DNA of 64,000 bases, taken from Hexactinellida sp. DTS-2022. Lineage: Eukaryota; Porifera; Hexactinellida. Within the stretch, counting starts at the first letter, position 1, and each line of letters begins with the position of its first letter. The translations under genes and the position numbers were made by a program. The stretch covers positions 186,001 through 250,000 of the forward strand of contig JAPNXP010000015.1 in assembly GCA_028753945.1 (NCBI GenBank), given 5' to 3'. Below the pieces are notes generated by a model that saw only the letters and a program-made list of their open reading frames with translations, was not told where the DNA came from and searched no databases. Positions 42,363 to 52,540 of the stretch are shown here, piece after piece.

Positions 42363-45300
42363 TCACACCTTCAGCTTAACTACAAACAAATAACAAACAG
42401 ATATTCACAAATAACAAGTAAATATTTACAACAACAAGTAAATATTTACAAATTACAAGTAAATATTTACAAATTACAAGTAAATTATTTACAAATAACA
42501 CAATATAACATACCAGTGATCTCTTCTGTCCATATTAATCGGTTCAACAAATATCCAACAAATGAAAACAACAACATCAACAAAGTGAGAAGTAGGAAGA
42601 ACACAGGAATAAGAGCAGCGGGTATTACAGCCAGCAACGGGTACACCCAAATACCGCCCACAGCCCTCACAACCAACACCCTATAAGGCGACAAATGTTA
42701 ATATTATAGTCCCATGGTGCCCCTATAGAGATACTGCACTGTATACTCTGTTAATAGGAACAGTATACTCTGTTAATAGGAACTACAGTATACTCTGTTA
42801 ATAGGACACGGATAAGGGAAATATGAAATATCGGTTAAGGAGTACAAGGTTTAATCGCCCTACACATACAAATGCATGCAAGCGACTCCGGTTAATACTA
42901 ATTCCGGATAATAAGAACATATTAAGACAGTCCCCTGATGTTTCTATTAAGGACACATTTTTGACTTAAAATTTATAAGACCCAATCAGATTATTTGTCA
43001 ATAACTACTATGGTATTGTAATTAAAACTATTTAGATTTGAGAGTTAGTTTCCGGTTACATTTGTCCCATAGCGGCCAACTGCTATTATGTAAATACAAA
43101 CAATGCCAGGCTAATAGGAACTATAATAGGAACCAATACGTAACTACTCAATTTACTCGAAGATTTTTGAAAATATGAAATACGATACCAAAAGTTCTGA
43201 AATGAAAGTATTTCCTTTCACTACATTCCTGACTGGATGGAGTCACCATGTGCATCAGAAGAGGCGGCACACAAACAGATGCCACATTCCACTCAGTTCC
43301 ACCACCTAGCTCTGCTATAAGATACGAGACACATTCTCTATAGCATTCTACTAACTAACTACTTTCCTTTCAATAGCACTAACTAGCTATCTAGCAAATA
43401 ATAACAAAATGGCAGTTCGATTCCCTGACCCGATACACCCCGTAGACCCTGTCGAGTTGGAAATACACCAACTGTTCGACCGCATAATTATGTGTGTCCA
43501 GCAGCGACGAGTGGCACTCCTAACCACATACCGCGACACACGCGACCAAATAGCCGCTAGGCCCATAGCCCGCGCGAGAAAAGAACAAGAATTAATCGCA
43601 CTGAAAACCGAAACCGAGCGTCTTCTCCAAATGAACGAACTGAGAGAGACCCAGGAGCGAATCCTAGCGGAACTAGAACAAGCGCTAGCAGAGGTGAGGG
43701 TACCCCAGCCCGAGACACGCGTGGTGTTCCGAGGCACCTGTGGACACCTGGAGCAGGTGATCGCAGGTGTGGGAGAGGTAGTCGAGGAGGAGGTGCCCGT
43801 TGTACCCCGATATCAAGAAATGAGACCGATTGTAGCTGTCGGGAAGAGAGGAAAAGCTCCTGGAGAGCTCTTGCATCCTCGTGGTGTCGCTATCGATGGA
43901 AACACAAATCTGATTTATGTCACAGAAGCGGGTAGAGTCTCAATCTTCTCGGAGACAGGCGAATTCCTAAACACTTTCACAAACCAAGACATGAGAGTGC
44001 CACACGGTATAGCGATCCATCGAGACAACCTGTACGTGACGGACATACGAGTACACGCTGTGTTCCGATTCAAAATAGAGGCTGACATGCGTCTCGTCGC
44101 TAGCCTAGGGAGTAAGGGATCTGGTATGGGACAGTTCGATTGCCCTAGCGGACTCTCCGTCTCTACCAACGGAGATGTGTTCGTAGCGGATTCTGACAAC
44201 AAGAGAATCCAAGTCCTAGATGACTCACTACACTTCCAAAGATCCATAACGCTTGGAGCAATGCATTACCCGTATGACGTTAAACTGACACCAGATGAGG
44301 TGTACGTGCTAACTAGTGGATACATACACGTGTTAACCTACACAGGGGATAGGATACGCTATTTCGATATCCAACCTGGGCATACGGGATTTCTCTTTCT
44401 TCCTCCCTTCTTCTGTTTGGACGCACATCATAACATAATAGTTAAAGACAGGGATGCTAACAATATCAGAATACTATCCAAAGAGGGCACACTCCTACAC
44501 ACCATACAGAGACCAGGGGACAGAGGAGCATTGTGTGGAATAGCTCTAACTAATAATCTAAATATAGTAGCTGTGTATAATGATGCAGCTAACCAGCTAA
44601 TAATATTATCTAGCTAATATGTGTGATATTATTGTTATTATGACACTATTCGTAGTAAACTTATTTCAGCTCCACTAACCGCATTATATTCCCTACCTAC
44701 AGTATTGCCACAGTATTAACACCGTTGGGACATTAAGTTTAACTACCGTATTTACTCGAATAATCGCCATCCTTAAGTTAAGGGGTTTAAAATAAATAAT
44801 AAGAATAAATGCTAAATATACCTCAGTTAACAGAGTCTACTTAATCCATTGGTTAACACTCACCATATAACGTATATACTAGCCATGAATGAGACAATAT
44901 AAGCTGTCGGCATAAGTGGCAGATATTCGTGTGGCACCAGGACACCATCCAGCAGAATAAGGACACCAACAACCGTGTGCTATAAATAGAACAGGTGTCA
45001 TAATGTGTCGCCTCTCAGAGGTGTTAAGGGACACATACCCATAAGTGGTTGAGAAGTGGCGGGAGATAAACCGCTATCGATTTCGGCCAAATCAGCTCAG
45101 AATCCACCCAGTAGACCCCCCAGAATGTGACCACCACAAACTAAACAGGAACCAATTAGTGTCAGTTCCATATTACAACACCTAAAGTTTAGTTCCATTA
45201 AGAATATTGGGAATTCAAATTCCCCTATAGACACACCCTGGTTACCTATTAGACTGATGGAATGTAAACTATGGAAAGTAACTGAATTAACAATTGTATT

Positions 45301-46055
45301 ACAGGACCATGTACAGTAGAACCTCGTTAGTTCGAACACGGTTAAATACGAATTTATACAAACAAACAGTTCCACAAAATCAGGTCCCTACAAAGGCTAT
45401 TCAATGGGTATTACTCCGGTTAATATGAACAAATTTTACCTTCCGTTGGTGTCAGTATTAACGAGGTTCTACTGTTATAGTCCATTGAGTATCCATGGTG
45501 CAGTAATACAGTTGTTAGTCCCGTTACTATTAAGCTATGCCCTAGGGTATTACTATTCCTAACGGAAATGCCATGGTGCTGTATAGCAGGTGAGTGAGCC
45601 TCCTCAAGTGAGGTGTGAGGGGACTGAAGGGGACCACGTCTGTAAAGAAGGCCAGGAAGAAGTAGCCAAACTGGATCCACTATAAACACACCTATAATAC
45701 CATGGATACTGTATGGGAGATAGGTATGGGAACTAACCAAGTTGATGTAAGTAAGGTATTTCCATCTGGCGCCAAAAGTATACCAACCACTGAAATTTGT
45801 TTGAAGTTTGTTGTCCGGAATTCTTCGGAAAACAGTGGACTCGTATGTCTTGATTCCCACGTAGACAACCACACAGAAACAATGGAATGTGGATTGAATA
45901 AAGGGCGAGGCTCGTCGTGTCACCCTCTTGGTTTCAGTTCCAATTGGAACTGAGTCCGTATCTTCCGAAGAACTCGAGTCCCAGAGTTCCTCCTGTGTCT
46001 CTGCCCATTCTGGAACCAACTCGTCATAGTTCCTATTGTGTATATCAGTTGACAT
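42363..46055 (-). CDS. AIG1/ADTRP family membrane protein
   Basis: Six-exon model: 46055-45738, 45679-45554, 45140-45039, 44979-44864, 42680-42514 and a tiny last exon 42379-42363, summing to 281 codons plus a stop. Family motifs appear in order: FGARWKYLTYINL, FLAFFTDVVPFSP, TFWGVYWVDSELIWPK, NHLWHT and GGIWVYPLLAVIP. AIG1 and ADTRP are multipass membrane hydrolases of fatty-acid esters of hydroxy fatty acids. The catalytic Thr and His of the family probably correspond to the TFWG and NHLWHT segments. An NHL gene on the opposite strand fills the fourth intron. The last exon is the least certain. Confidence 0.85.
42740..42960. repeat. Dispersed TACTCTGTTAATAGGAAC element
   Basis: Begins with three tandem copies of a TATACTCTGTTAATAGGA unit, then ATCGGTTAAGGAGTACAAGG. 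Related to elements at 33425-33570 and 39260-39350. It lies at the left edge of the duplicated NHL block. Confidence 0.6.
43409..44617 (+). CDS. NHL-repeat protein, copy 1 (no RING), nested in an intron
   Basis: Intronless, 402 residues. An N-terminal helical/coiled-coil segment (about 60-115) precedes about six NHL repeats from about 145 to the end, such as LHPRGVAIDGNTNLIYVTEA and GQFDCPSGLSVSTNGDVFVA. They should form a six-bladed propeller like those of TRIM2/TRIM71, but no RING or B-box is present. Propellers of this type bind RNA or protein. It lies inside an intron of the AIG1-like gene on the opposite strand and is a close duplicate of the gene at 59298-60530. No catalytic role is suggested. 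Confidence 0.88.
   Translation: MAVRFPDPIHPVDPVELEIHQLFDRIIMCVQQRRVALLTTYRDTRDQIAARPIARARKEQELIALKTETERLLQMNELRETQERILAELEQALAEVRVPQPETRVVFRGTCGHLEQVIAGVGEVVEEEVPVVPRYQEMRPIVAVGKRGKAPGELLHPRGVAIDGNTNLIYVTEAGRVSIFSETGEFLNTFTNQDMRVPHGIAIHRDNLYVTDIRVHAVFRFKIEADMRLVASLGSKGSGMGQFDCPSGLSVSTNGDVFVADSDNKRIQVLDDSLHFQRSITLGAMHYPYDVKLTPDEVYVLTSGYIHVLTYTGDRIRYFDIQPGHTGFLFLPPFFCLDAHHNIIVKDRDANNIRILSKEGTLLHTIQRPGDRGALCGIALTNNLNIVAVYNDAANQLIILSS
45314..45474. repeat. Pogo/Tigger-like MITE in an intron of the AIG1-like gene
   Basis: Starts CAGTAGAACCTCGTTAGTTC and ends AACGAGGTTCTACTG. The CAGTAGAACCTCG type of end is known from pogo/Tigger elements. Relatives lie at about 47310-47511 and 52251-52407. Confidence 0.7.
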
Positions 46056-46190
46056 TCTAATTATAGAATAGTTAGTTCCACATTGATTAATTAATTAATT
46101 AATACTGACACAACACACATTACAACTCTATACATATTAGGGACACTTGAATACAAATATAGTTTATAGTTCCGGTTATTAACACCTCAG

Positions 46191-46577
46191 TTATAGCACG
46201 TTCCATTTCCCGTTGTGTTGGTATGCATTGAACATTTTCCTGGCCTTCTTCCTGACGTTTTTATCAGAGTCATTGTACCGTTTCTCCAACACCTCTAGGA
46301 TCCTAAACTCGAGGTGTTTGGGGGATCCGTCCCCCAGATTATGTAGTGCCTGGTCCCGAACAATGGGGTCTGTATCGTCCGACATTTCTATGATGCGGTC
46401 CCATAGCATGTCCACGTCCGTGAGGGTCTGGCAGGGACACATGTCATGCAGGGCCCGGCGTCGCTCCTTGGGGTCGGGGTGCCGTGTGAGGTCCAGGACC
46501 TCCTCAGGGGTCATGTCCCCACAGGACTTGGGAAGGGGGGGCACCACGTGGCGCGAGGACCTCTTCTTGTGTGCCAT
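46191..46577 (-). CDS. Small HEAT-repeat-like protein
   Basis: Single exon, 128 residues. After a basic N-terminus (AHKKRSSRHVVPP) there are about three helical HEAT-like units: DPKERRRALHDMCPC, DPIVRDQALHNLGDGSP and DKNVRKKARKMFNAY. Such repeats are protein-binding scaffolds. I do not recognise a specific family. It lies between the AIG1-like and COMMD9 genes, all on the minus strand. Confidence 0.75.
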   Translation of the reverse strand: MAHKKRSSRHVVPPLPKSCGDMTPEEVLDLTRHPDPKERRRALHDMCPCQTLTDVDMLWDRIIEMSDDTDPIVRDQALHNLGDGSPKHLEFRILEVLEKRYNDSDKNVRKKARKMFNAYQHNGKWNVL

Positions 46578-46915
46578 TATAATATATACCTATACTATAC
46601 TATACTACTGATCGTATAATACCTGTATATAACTATACTAACTATACTACTGATCTTATAATACTGTATGTAGCTATACTATACTACTGATATTATAATA
46701 CCTGTATAACTATTGCTATATATAGTGTAGACTGTATGGAACTTGTATGGAGCTTATGTAGTATAGCTGGGATAAATTTAGAATTGCATCTTGCTACTAA
46801 TTATAGCATTAATGATGAACTGACTGTTCTAAATACTTATAAGCTGATGGGTACTATTCTAAATATAGATACTATGATATATATATAGACAATTTATACT
46901 CATTCCTATGTCCAG
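46578..46915. repeat. Spacer with ACTATACTACTGAT tandem repeats
   Basis: About 46590-46730 consists of three imperfect units of ATACTATACTACTGATCTTA-type sequence. The rest is AT-rich. It probably contains the HEAT gene promoter and the COMMD9 3' end. Confidence 0.6.
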
Positions 46916-47744
46916 TTATGTCGCCAGGGAGGAGAGCTGCTCCCTGATCTTTATGAGACCCAGGAGCATAGTGTCGAGATTCTCACGCGTCATTTCCAGA
47001 TTGTGGACTGTGCCATTCTCGCCACTTAGTGCCACTTGCGACACCTTTAGTTCCAGAAGGCAAGTTGGCACCTGTAGCCTCGTCACTGCGTCGCTGGCAG
47101 CCTTGACATCAATCCGCCAATCGAATTCCTTCAATCTGGGCAGCGACACCTGATGGTGCCCTGCCTCCTCTCGCCACGCGGACAGATTCTGACCAATCGT
47201 CTTTGAGAGCGCGGCCTTCAAGTTGTCCGGTGTCTCCGGACGGAAGTAGCCAATCAGCGCCTGGCTGTCTTGAGGTTTGCCACCCAGAATATCCTGGAAT
47301 GTTACATACAGTATAACCCTTCGTTAGTGGGAACACCAGGGGACCGTCAAATGCGTTCGCCTTATCCGGAATTAGTATTAACCAAATGTAATTTGTGATT
47401 GAAGAGGCTTTGAAGGGGACTGACATAGTGTTCGTATTAACCGTGTTCATACTAACGAGGTTCTATTGTAGTGTTCGTATTAACCGTGTTCATACTAACG
47501 AGGTTCTACTGATTAAATAAATATGACACTCTCTACTGATACCCAAACATACCTTGATAATCCGCGCTAGTTCCAATAACACACTCCTCGCGTCCATAGT
47601 TCCGATTTCAAGTTCGCCACCCAGCCACTTGGTGGCGTGTAGTGGCACAAACTCGGCGTTTGATTGGACAGCAGCCAGGAACCCTTGCTGACAGGCACAA
47701 ATAATAGTGTCCTTAGATTTTGCTTTCAGCAACAATTCAACCAT
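46916..47744 (-). CDS. COMMD9: COMM domain-containing protein 9
   Basis: Two exons, 47744-47553 and 47293-46916, giving 189 codons plus a stop. The C-terminal COMM domain contains ISLPRL-like VSLPRLKEFDWRIDVKAASD and VPTCLLELKV, and ends LDTMLLGLIKIREQLSS. This is close to vertebrate COMMD9 over the whole length. COMMD proteins form the Commander complex, which recycles endosomal cargo and influences NF-kB and copper handling. The single intron carries a MITE. Confidence 0.9.
47310..47511. repeat. Pogo/Tigger-like MITE in the COMMD9 intron
   Basis: Begins CAGTATAACCCTTCGTTAGT and ends ACGAGGTTCTACTG. The right end is partly duplicated (two GTGTTCGTATTAACCGTGTT copies at about 47430 and 47473). 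Confidence 0.6.
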
Positions 47745-47894
47745 TGCGACTAACTAACTATCTATTTTTAGAAATACTACAGAATAATTATGCTATTCTA
47801 TAAATAGATTAGTTTTGATAACCTCATTATACATAGAGATGCAACTGTGTAATATAATAGCATACCAATGAAGTGTTTGGGTTGCCAAGGAATA

Positions 47895-50800
47895 TTAAAA
47901 TACCGCTTCTTGTGAATAGTTAACTTTTCCAACTTTCTTTTGCAAAGTATTTATTGAGTTTTGCGAAATTTTGGGACACATGGAGACATCGATTTCCCTC
48001 AGGTTTAGTAGACCGGACCGAATTGATTTAATGGCATTGTCAGTTAGGTGTTTGCAGCCACTTAAGGAAAGTGTCCTCAGATAGCGACACCCCTGCGACA
48101 CGTAATCTATGCTGTGGTCTGTCAGCTGTTGGCAGTGGGAGAGGTCCAGCGACACCAGGAACCTACAAGTGGCAGAGTGGCAGAGTGGCACTAGGAACCT
48201 ACAAGTGGCAGAGTGGCAGAGTGGCACTAGGAACCTACAAGTGGCAGAGTGGCAGAGTGGCACTAGGAACCTACAAGTGGCAGAGTGACACCAGGAACCT
48301 ACAAGTGGCAGAGTGACACCAGGAACCTACAAGTGGCAGAGTGGCAGAGTGGCACATAACACCAGGAACCTACAAGTGGCAGAGTGGCAGAGTGGCACAT
48401 AAGTGACATAACACTCTAACAAAGGGATTAATTATATATCGGCCAATAACCCGGTTTCGAAAAGGTTAATTTCTGATGTTAAATGTGACCTTGCCAGTGC
48501 CTGAAAATTACAGTAATAAAGGTGTTGGCTGATATATAAGTAGTACCTTTGACACCTCTTAAAGTGGCACAAAAGTGGCACAACTCACCCGCAGAAGAAT
48601 GCCACATTCTTGACAGCCGAGTTATTTATCCCTTTACAGAACGACAAATCCAGGTGACTCAGATGTTTCGCGTTGGAACAAAACTTCTCGATTCCCAGAT
48701 CCGTTAGATTTACGCACTCAGACAGAGACACGAACTTCAGAATACTATTCTCCCCGAGCGAGCCTATGCCGGTATCGGTAATGTTGCAACCGGACAGGTT
48801 TATGCCGGACAGTTTCGCGAGAGAGCACATCAACTCCACGCCCGCGTCCGTGAGGAATTCGCAGTAACAGAAACTGACATAACTTAGGTTAGAGAGGTGT
48901 TGGTTCATTCGTAGGAGGGTTACGTCACTAATGCGAACTAAGTTAGTTAGTGTCAGTTCCATAATGCGAGCCTTGGAGTCTCCCTCTATGATCTGTCGGA
49001 TCCCCGCGTCCCCGATCTTTATGCAGTCCGACACATTCAGGATCTAAGGCACAGGTGTTAAGTGGCACAGGTATTAAGTGGACAGGTGTTAAGTGGCACA
49101 TGTGTTAAGTGGCAATTTATAAGTGTATTCAAGTGGCACAGGTGTTAAGTGGCACTTTATAAGTGTATTATAGTGGCACAGGTATTAAGTGGCACAGGTA
49201 TTAAGTGGCAATTTATAAAGGAATCATCCAGGAGCTCGAGACGCTCATTTTGGAAAATATTAATTAGGAGCGCAAAATTTGGAATCCTCTCCTATACCAT
49301 AACATTAATTTGTGATTTTAGGAGTATGAAAATTGGATCAGACGGATTAGGAGCGTATTTACAAATGGCTGTATAACAAGCCACTTCTCACCTGTAGGTG
49401 TTTGAGGTGTCTGAGGGCCTTTAGAGAGAGGTCCCCGAGCCTGCCACAATTCGCCACGTGCACATGAGTCAGCTGATGGCAGGCCTGCGCCAGAGTCTTA
49501 AGCGACACGTCCGTAACATTCTGATTATCCTCCAGCTTGAATATTCTCAGTTCTCTGTTGTGAATAGCCAGCGCCTTTATGCCCTGGTCGGTGAGGCTGC
49601 GACACCCGATAAGATTAATGTGTCGCAGGTGTTTGCAAGTGGCAGAGAGTCCGATGAGCGCATCGTCCGACAGAGACGGGATATTCGAGAGGATTATAGT
49701 CTGTAACTGAGGTGTCGCCTTTCCCAGGTAGGCGAGGCAATCTGGGGTCAGCTGAACACACCCCGAGAGGTCCACGTGGACAAGTTTGTGGCACCCGCGC
49801 CCCTCCGACAGGTACATCATGCCCTGGAGACGGGACTGATAGCAAATATGCAATTGTAGGACACTCACATATGCAATCATAGGACACAGTAGCGTATCCA
49901 TGGTACTACAATATAGTTATGTTACTATAATAAGCGATTCGCAACCTTTTCAACCGTGGACCCCCTATAGCAAATACCATACATTCTGTTGACACCCTCC
50001 AATTGAACGTAATACAAATTTTGAGATATTGTGCCCCCAGGTTGGGAACCACTGGTTTATACTAATAAACACACTCCCATAATACCATGGATGCTAGAAC
50101 GCGGCTACCTACCTGAGTTGAGAACTCTATGCAGTGCGCTAGCGAGAGGAACCTTAAGTTAACGCAGTGCCTCGAGAGGGCCCGTAGGACACTGTCCCCA
50201 GAGTCGGAATAGGAGACATTCATGTAGAGCAGGCTGGGGCAGTTCTGACATAGAGCTGAGACCGCCTCGTCGCTGATCTGCGGAATCTCAGACAGGTTTA
50301 TGTCCTGTAGGTTCCGACACGATGACACGTTCCTAAGGCCCGCTTTGGTAACCCCGTGGCAGCCCCGGAGGTTGAGGTGTCCGAGGTAGGGGCGACACTT
50401 CGAGAGGACACTCGAGAGGGCGCGGTCTGTGAGCTGAGATCTGAATTGGGACAGGTTTATGTGGCGCCAGAGGGTAGATTCCTGCGTGAGGAGTTTCCAG
50501 GCGCGCGACACACGGGCACACCTAGTGGCATAACAACAACAATGACAACAATAACAACACAACAACAACACAACAACAGTCGAAACCGGGGTTTTCTAAC
50601 CAATTCTTTGCATGGAAATAAAGTAAGAAAAATCTGATTGAAAATAAAACTAAATTGAAATTTCTTACACATTTAGAATAAACAGTTAGTTAGAAAAAAC
50701 CGGTATATGAAAAACCAGGTTTCTACTGACTACTACTACAACAACAACAACAACAACAACAACAATACCTTGCCAGACTCTTAAAGTCTAGATGTGAGAA

Positions 50801-52189
50801 TATCCTCGCGACTAGCATCTTCCCCTCCACCATGTGTCCCTCCAGTCTCGGGTCTAGCACCACCACACTGACCACCAGTCTCCCGATCTCATCAGCTGTT
50901 TCCTCCCCGGTCTCCTCGTCAGTTCCCTCCGTCTCGTAGGTCGCCTGAGTCATTAGGCGCTTCATCCAGGCGCTCTGTTTGCGGGACTGCCGGGCGTCCG
51001 ACCGCCAGGCCCGCACCACGGCCGTCAACAGCCGGCTCTGGTCTATGCGGTACAGAATAGCCGCCCCCTTGGCGTGCTGACGCGACACGTAGCGAGACCA
51101 CCACAGCCACTTAGAGAACACCTGTGTACGGATATGTCTCAGGGAATGTTCTAGAACAAATATTAACTGTTGAGTCTTGTTGCCCCCCCCCCCCCCCCCC
51201 CCTTTATAAATACCATCCTATCATGGGGTATATACAGTGGATGTCGAAATGTGATTAGATTTAAATGCCGGATTGGCACTTAACTTAAATAGTGCATTAA
51301 ATGTATAATGACCAACACCTTTAAGTTGCCGTACAAATATAGTGTCGGACCAGAGATCCTGGCTAACCAAGATTCCTATGCTCCCCTGGCGTTGCTAGGG
51401 ACTCACCCTAGCGCATAGCTTCTTATGGAAGACAGTTCGCGCAATCTGGAACCTAGTTAGTTCCAGTTTCCGCTTCTCCAGCTGTTTCTCCCTCCAGCCC
51501 CTGAGTCCCAGCATGCTACGTGTCAGCAGCTTGTGTTGGTAGTGTGTGTGCGCAGTCATGTACATGTCCGCACTGGGCTCCAGGGCCCTCTCCTCCTTCT
51601 CGATTAGTCGGAATAAACCTGTGTAGAGAGAGTGTTATATAGGTATAATAGGAACTATAGAGAGGTGTTATAATAGGTATATAGGAACTATAGAGAGGTG
51701 TTATATAGGTATATAGGAACTATAGAGAGGTGTTATAATGTGTATAGAGAGAGTGTTATTAAAGTTGTTAAATTAGTGTTAAAAGTTACCAGGTTACTTT
51801 GACCCGATTAAGCGGAGAAATCTATTAACCGGTGGTTCCATTAAGCGGAGTCGACTGTAGAACGAAAGTGCCTCTAATAACAAGTTATATATAGCATTCC
51901 ATTGCACCCTTGGTGTATCCAGGCTGCTATCTAACTAACCCTTAGGGAATATCCTCCTCTGCAGGACCGTGTCCTCAGGAACGAACATGTTCCAGGAATA
52001 GGCGCCCTTTCTGCTCTTCAGTTCCGACAAGCGAGCCGCCAGATACTCCCAGGGCTCCGGGGGCAGCGTAGCAACCACTCCGGTCACTAGGCATTCGAGA
52101 ATGTCGCAGAACTTTGTGTCGCCGACATACGTCAGCAGAGACTGCTCGGCTTCAAACTTGTAGTCGGGAGCGAGGTTCGACTCCGACAT
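47895..52189 (-). CDS. FBXL13: F-box/LRR protein 13, dynein regulatory complex subunit 6
   Basis: Seven exons: 52189-51940, 51618-51407, 51121-50769, 50521-50113, 49823-49392, 49043-48589 and 48162-47895, summing to 792 codons plus a stop. Exon 3 ends in an F-box (VARIFSHLDFKSLAR, continuing into CARVSRAWKLL). From there about 15 cysteine-type leucine-rich repeats follow, for example LVHVDLSGCVQLTPDCLAYL. The order of repeats matches FBXL13, the DRC6 subunit of the nexin-dynein regulatory complex of motile cilia. F-box proteins also act as SCF ubiquitin-ligase receptors. The last exon's acceptor region is a minisatellite. Exon 1 and the exact N-terminus are less certain. Confidence 0.9.
48163..48412. 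repeat. Minisatellite that multiplies the FBXL13 last-exon acceptor
   Basis: Units such as GAACCTACAAGTGGCAGAGT, 23-36 bp long, repeated about seven times. Read on the gene strand, each unit contains TTGTAG followed by GTTCCT, that is, the acceptor plus the first exon bases. Several acceptors are therefore available. Upstream choices would add in-frame units such as FLVPLCHSATCR. Confidence 0.75.
48413..48535. repeat. Solo copy of the array intron MITE
   Basis: Shares CCTTGCCAGTGCCTGAAA and ends related to GGCCAATAAC / GTGTTGGCTGATAT with the element found before each array last exon (for example 11580-11700). Confidence 0.6.
49208..49375. repeat. Dispersed repeat in an FBXL13 intron
   Basis: Second copy of the element at 40905-41085, in the same orientation. 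Starts near GGAATCATCCAGGAG and ends ACAAATGGCTGTATA. Confidence 0.65.
51180..51210. repeat. Poly-C tract
   Basis: An almost uninterrupted run of about 20 C bases in the second FBXL13 intron. Such a run is prone to length errors. A second C-run lies at 53800-53812. Confidence 0.8.
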
Positions 52190-52540
52190 TAATTGGTCAG
52201 CTAAGTGCAGTAATTAGTCAAATGGAACATTCTAGAAGCTACACTAGAACCTCGTTAGTTCAAACACGGTTAATACGAATTTCCGGATAAGACGAACAAA
52301 CAGTTCCACAAAATCAGGTCCCTACAATGGCTATTCAATGGGTTAATACGAACAAGTTTATACCGTCCGTTGGTGTTCCTATTAATTCGTATTACCGAGG
52401 TTCTACTTATAGCAAATTTTGTGTAAATTTCGTTTCACTAATGTGTGGAATCAATCACATAGGAACTAATTTATTTAATTATCCAAAACAATTTAAAATA
52501 TGGCAGCCCTATTGTGTCGCAGTGCCACTTGTGCCACATG
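52190..52540. other. Spacer between FBXL13 and USP39 with a pogo-like MITE
   Basis: Separates the FBXL13 start from the USP39 stop, both minus strand. About 52251-52407 is a CTAGAACCTCGTTAGTTC...GAGGTTCTACTT inverted-repeat element. The FBXL13 promoter must lie here. Confidence 0.55.
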
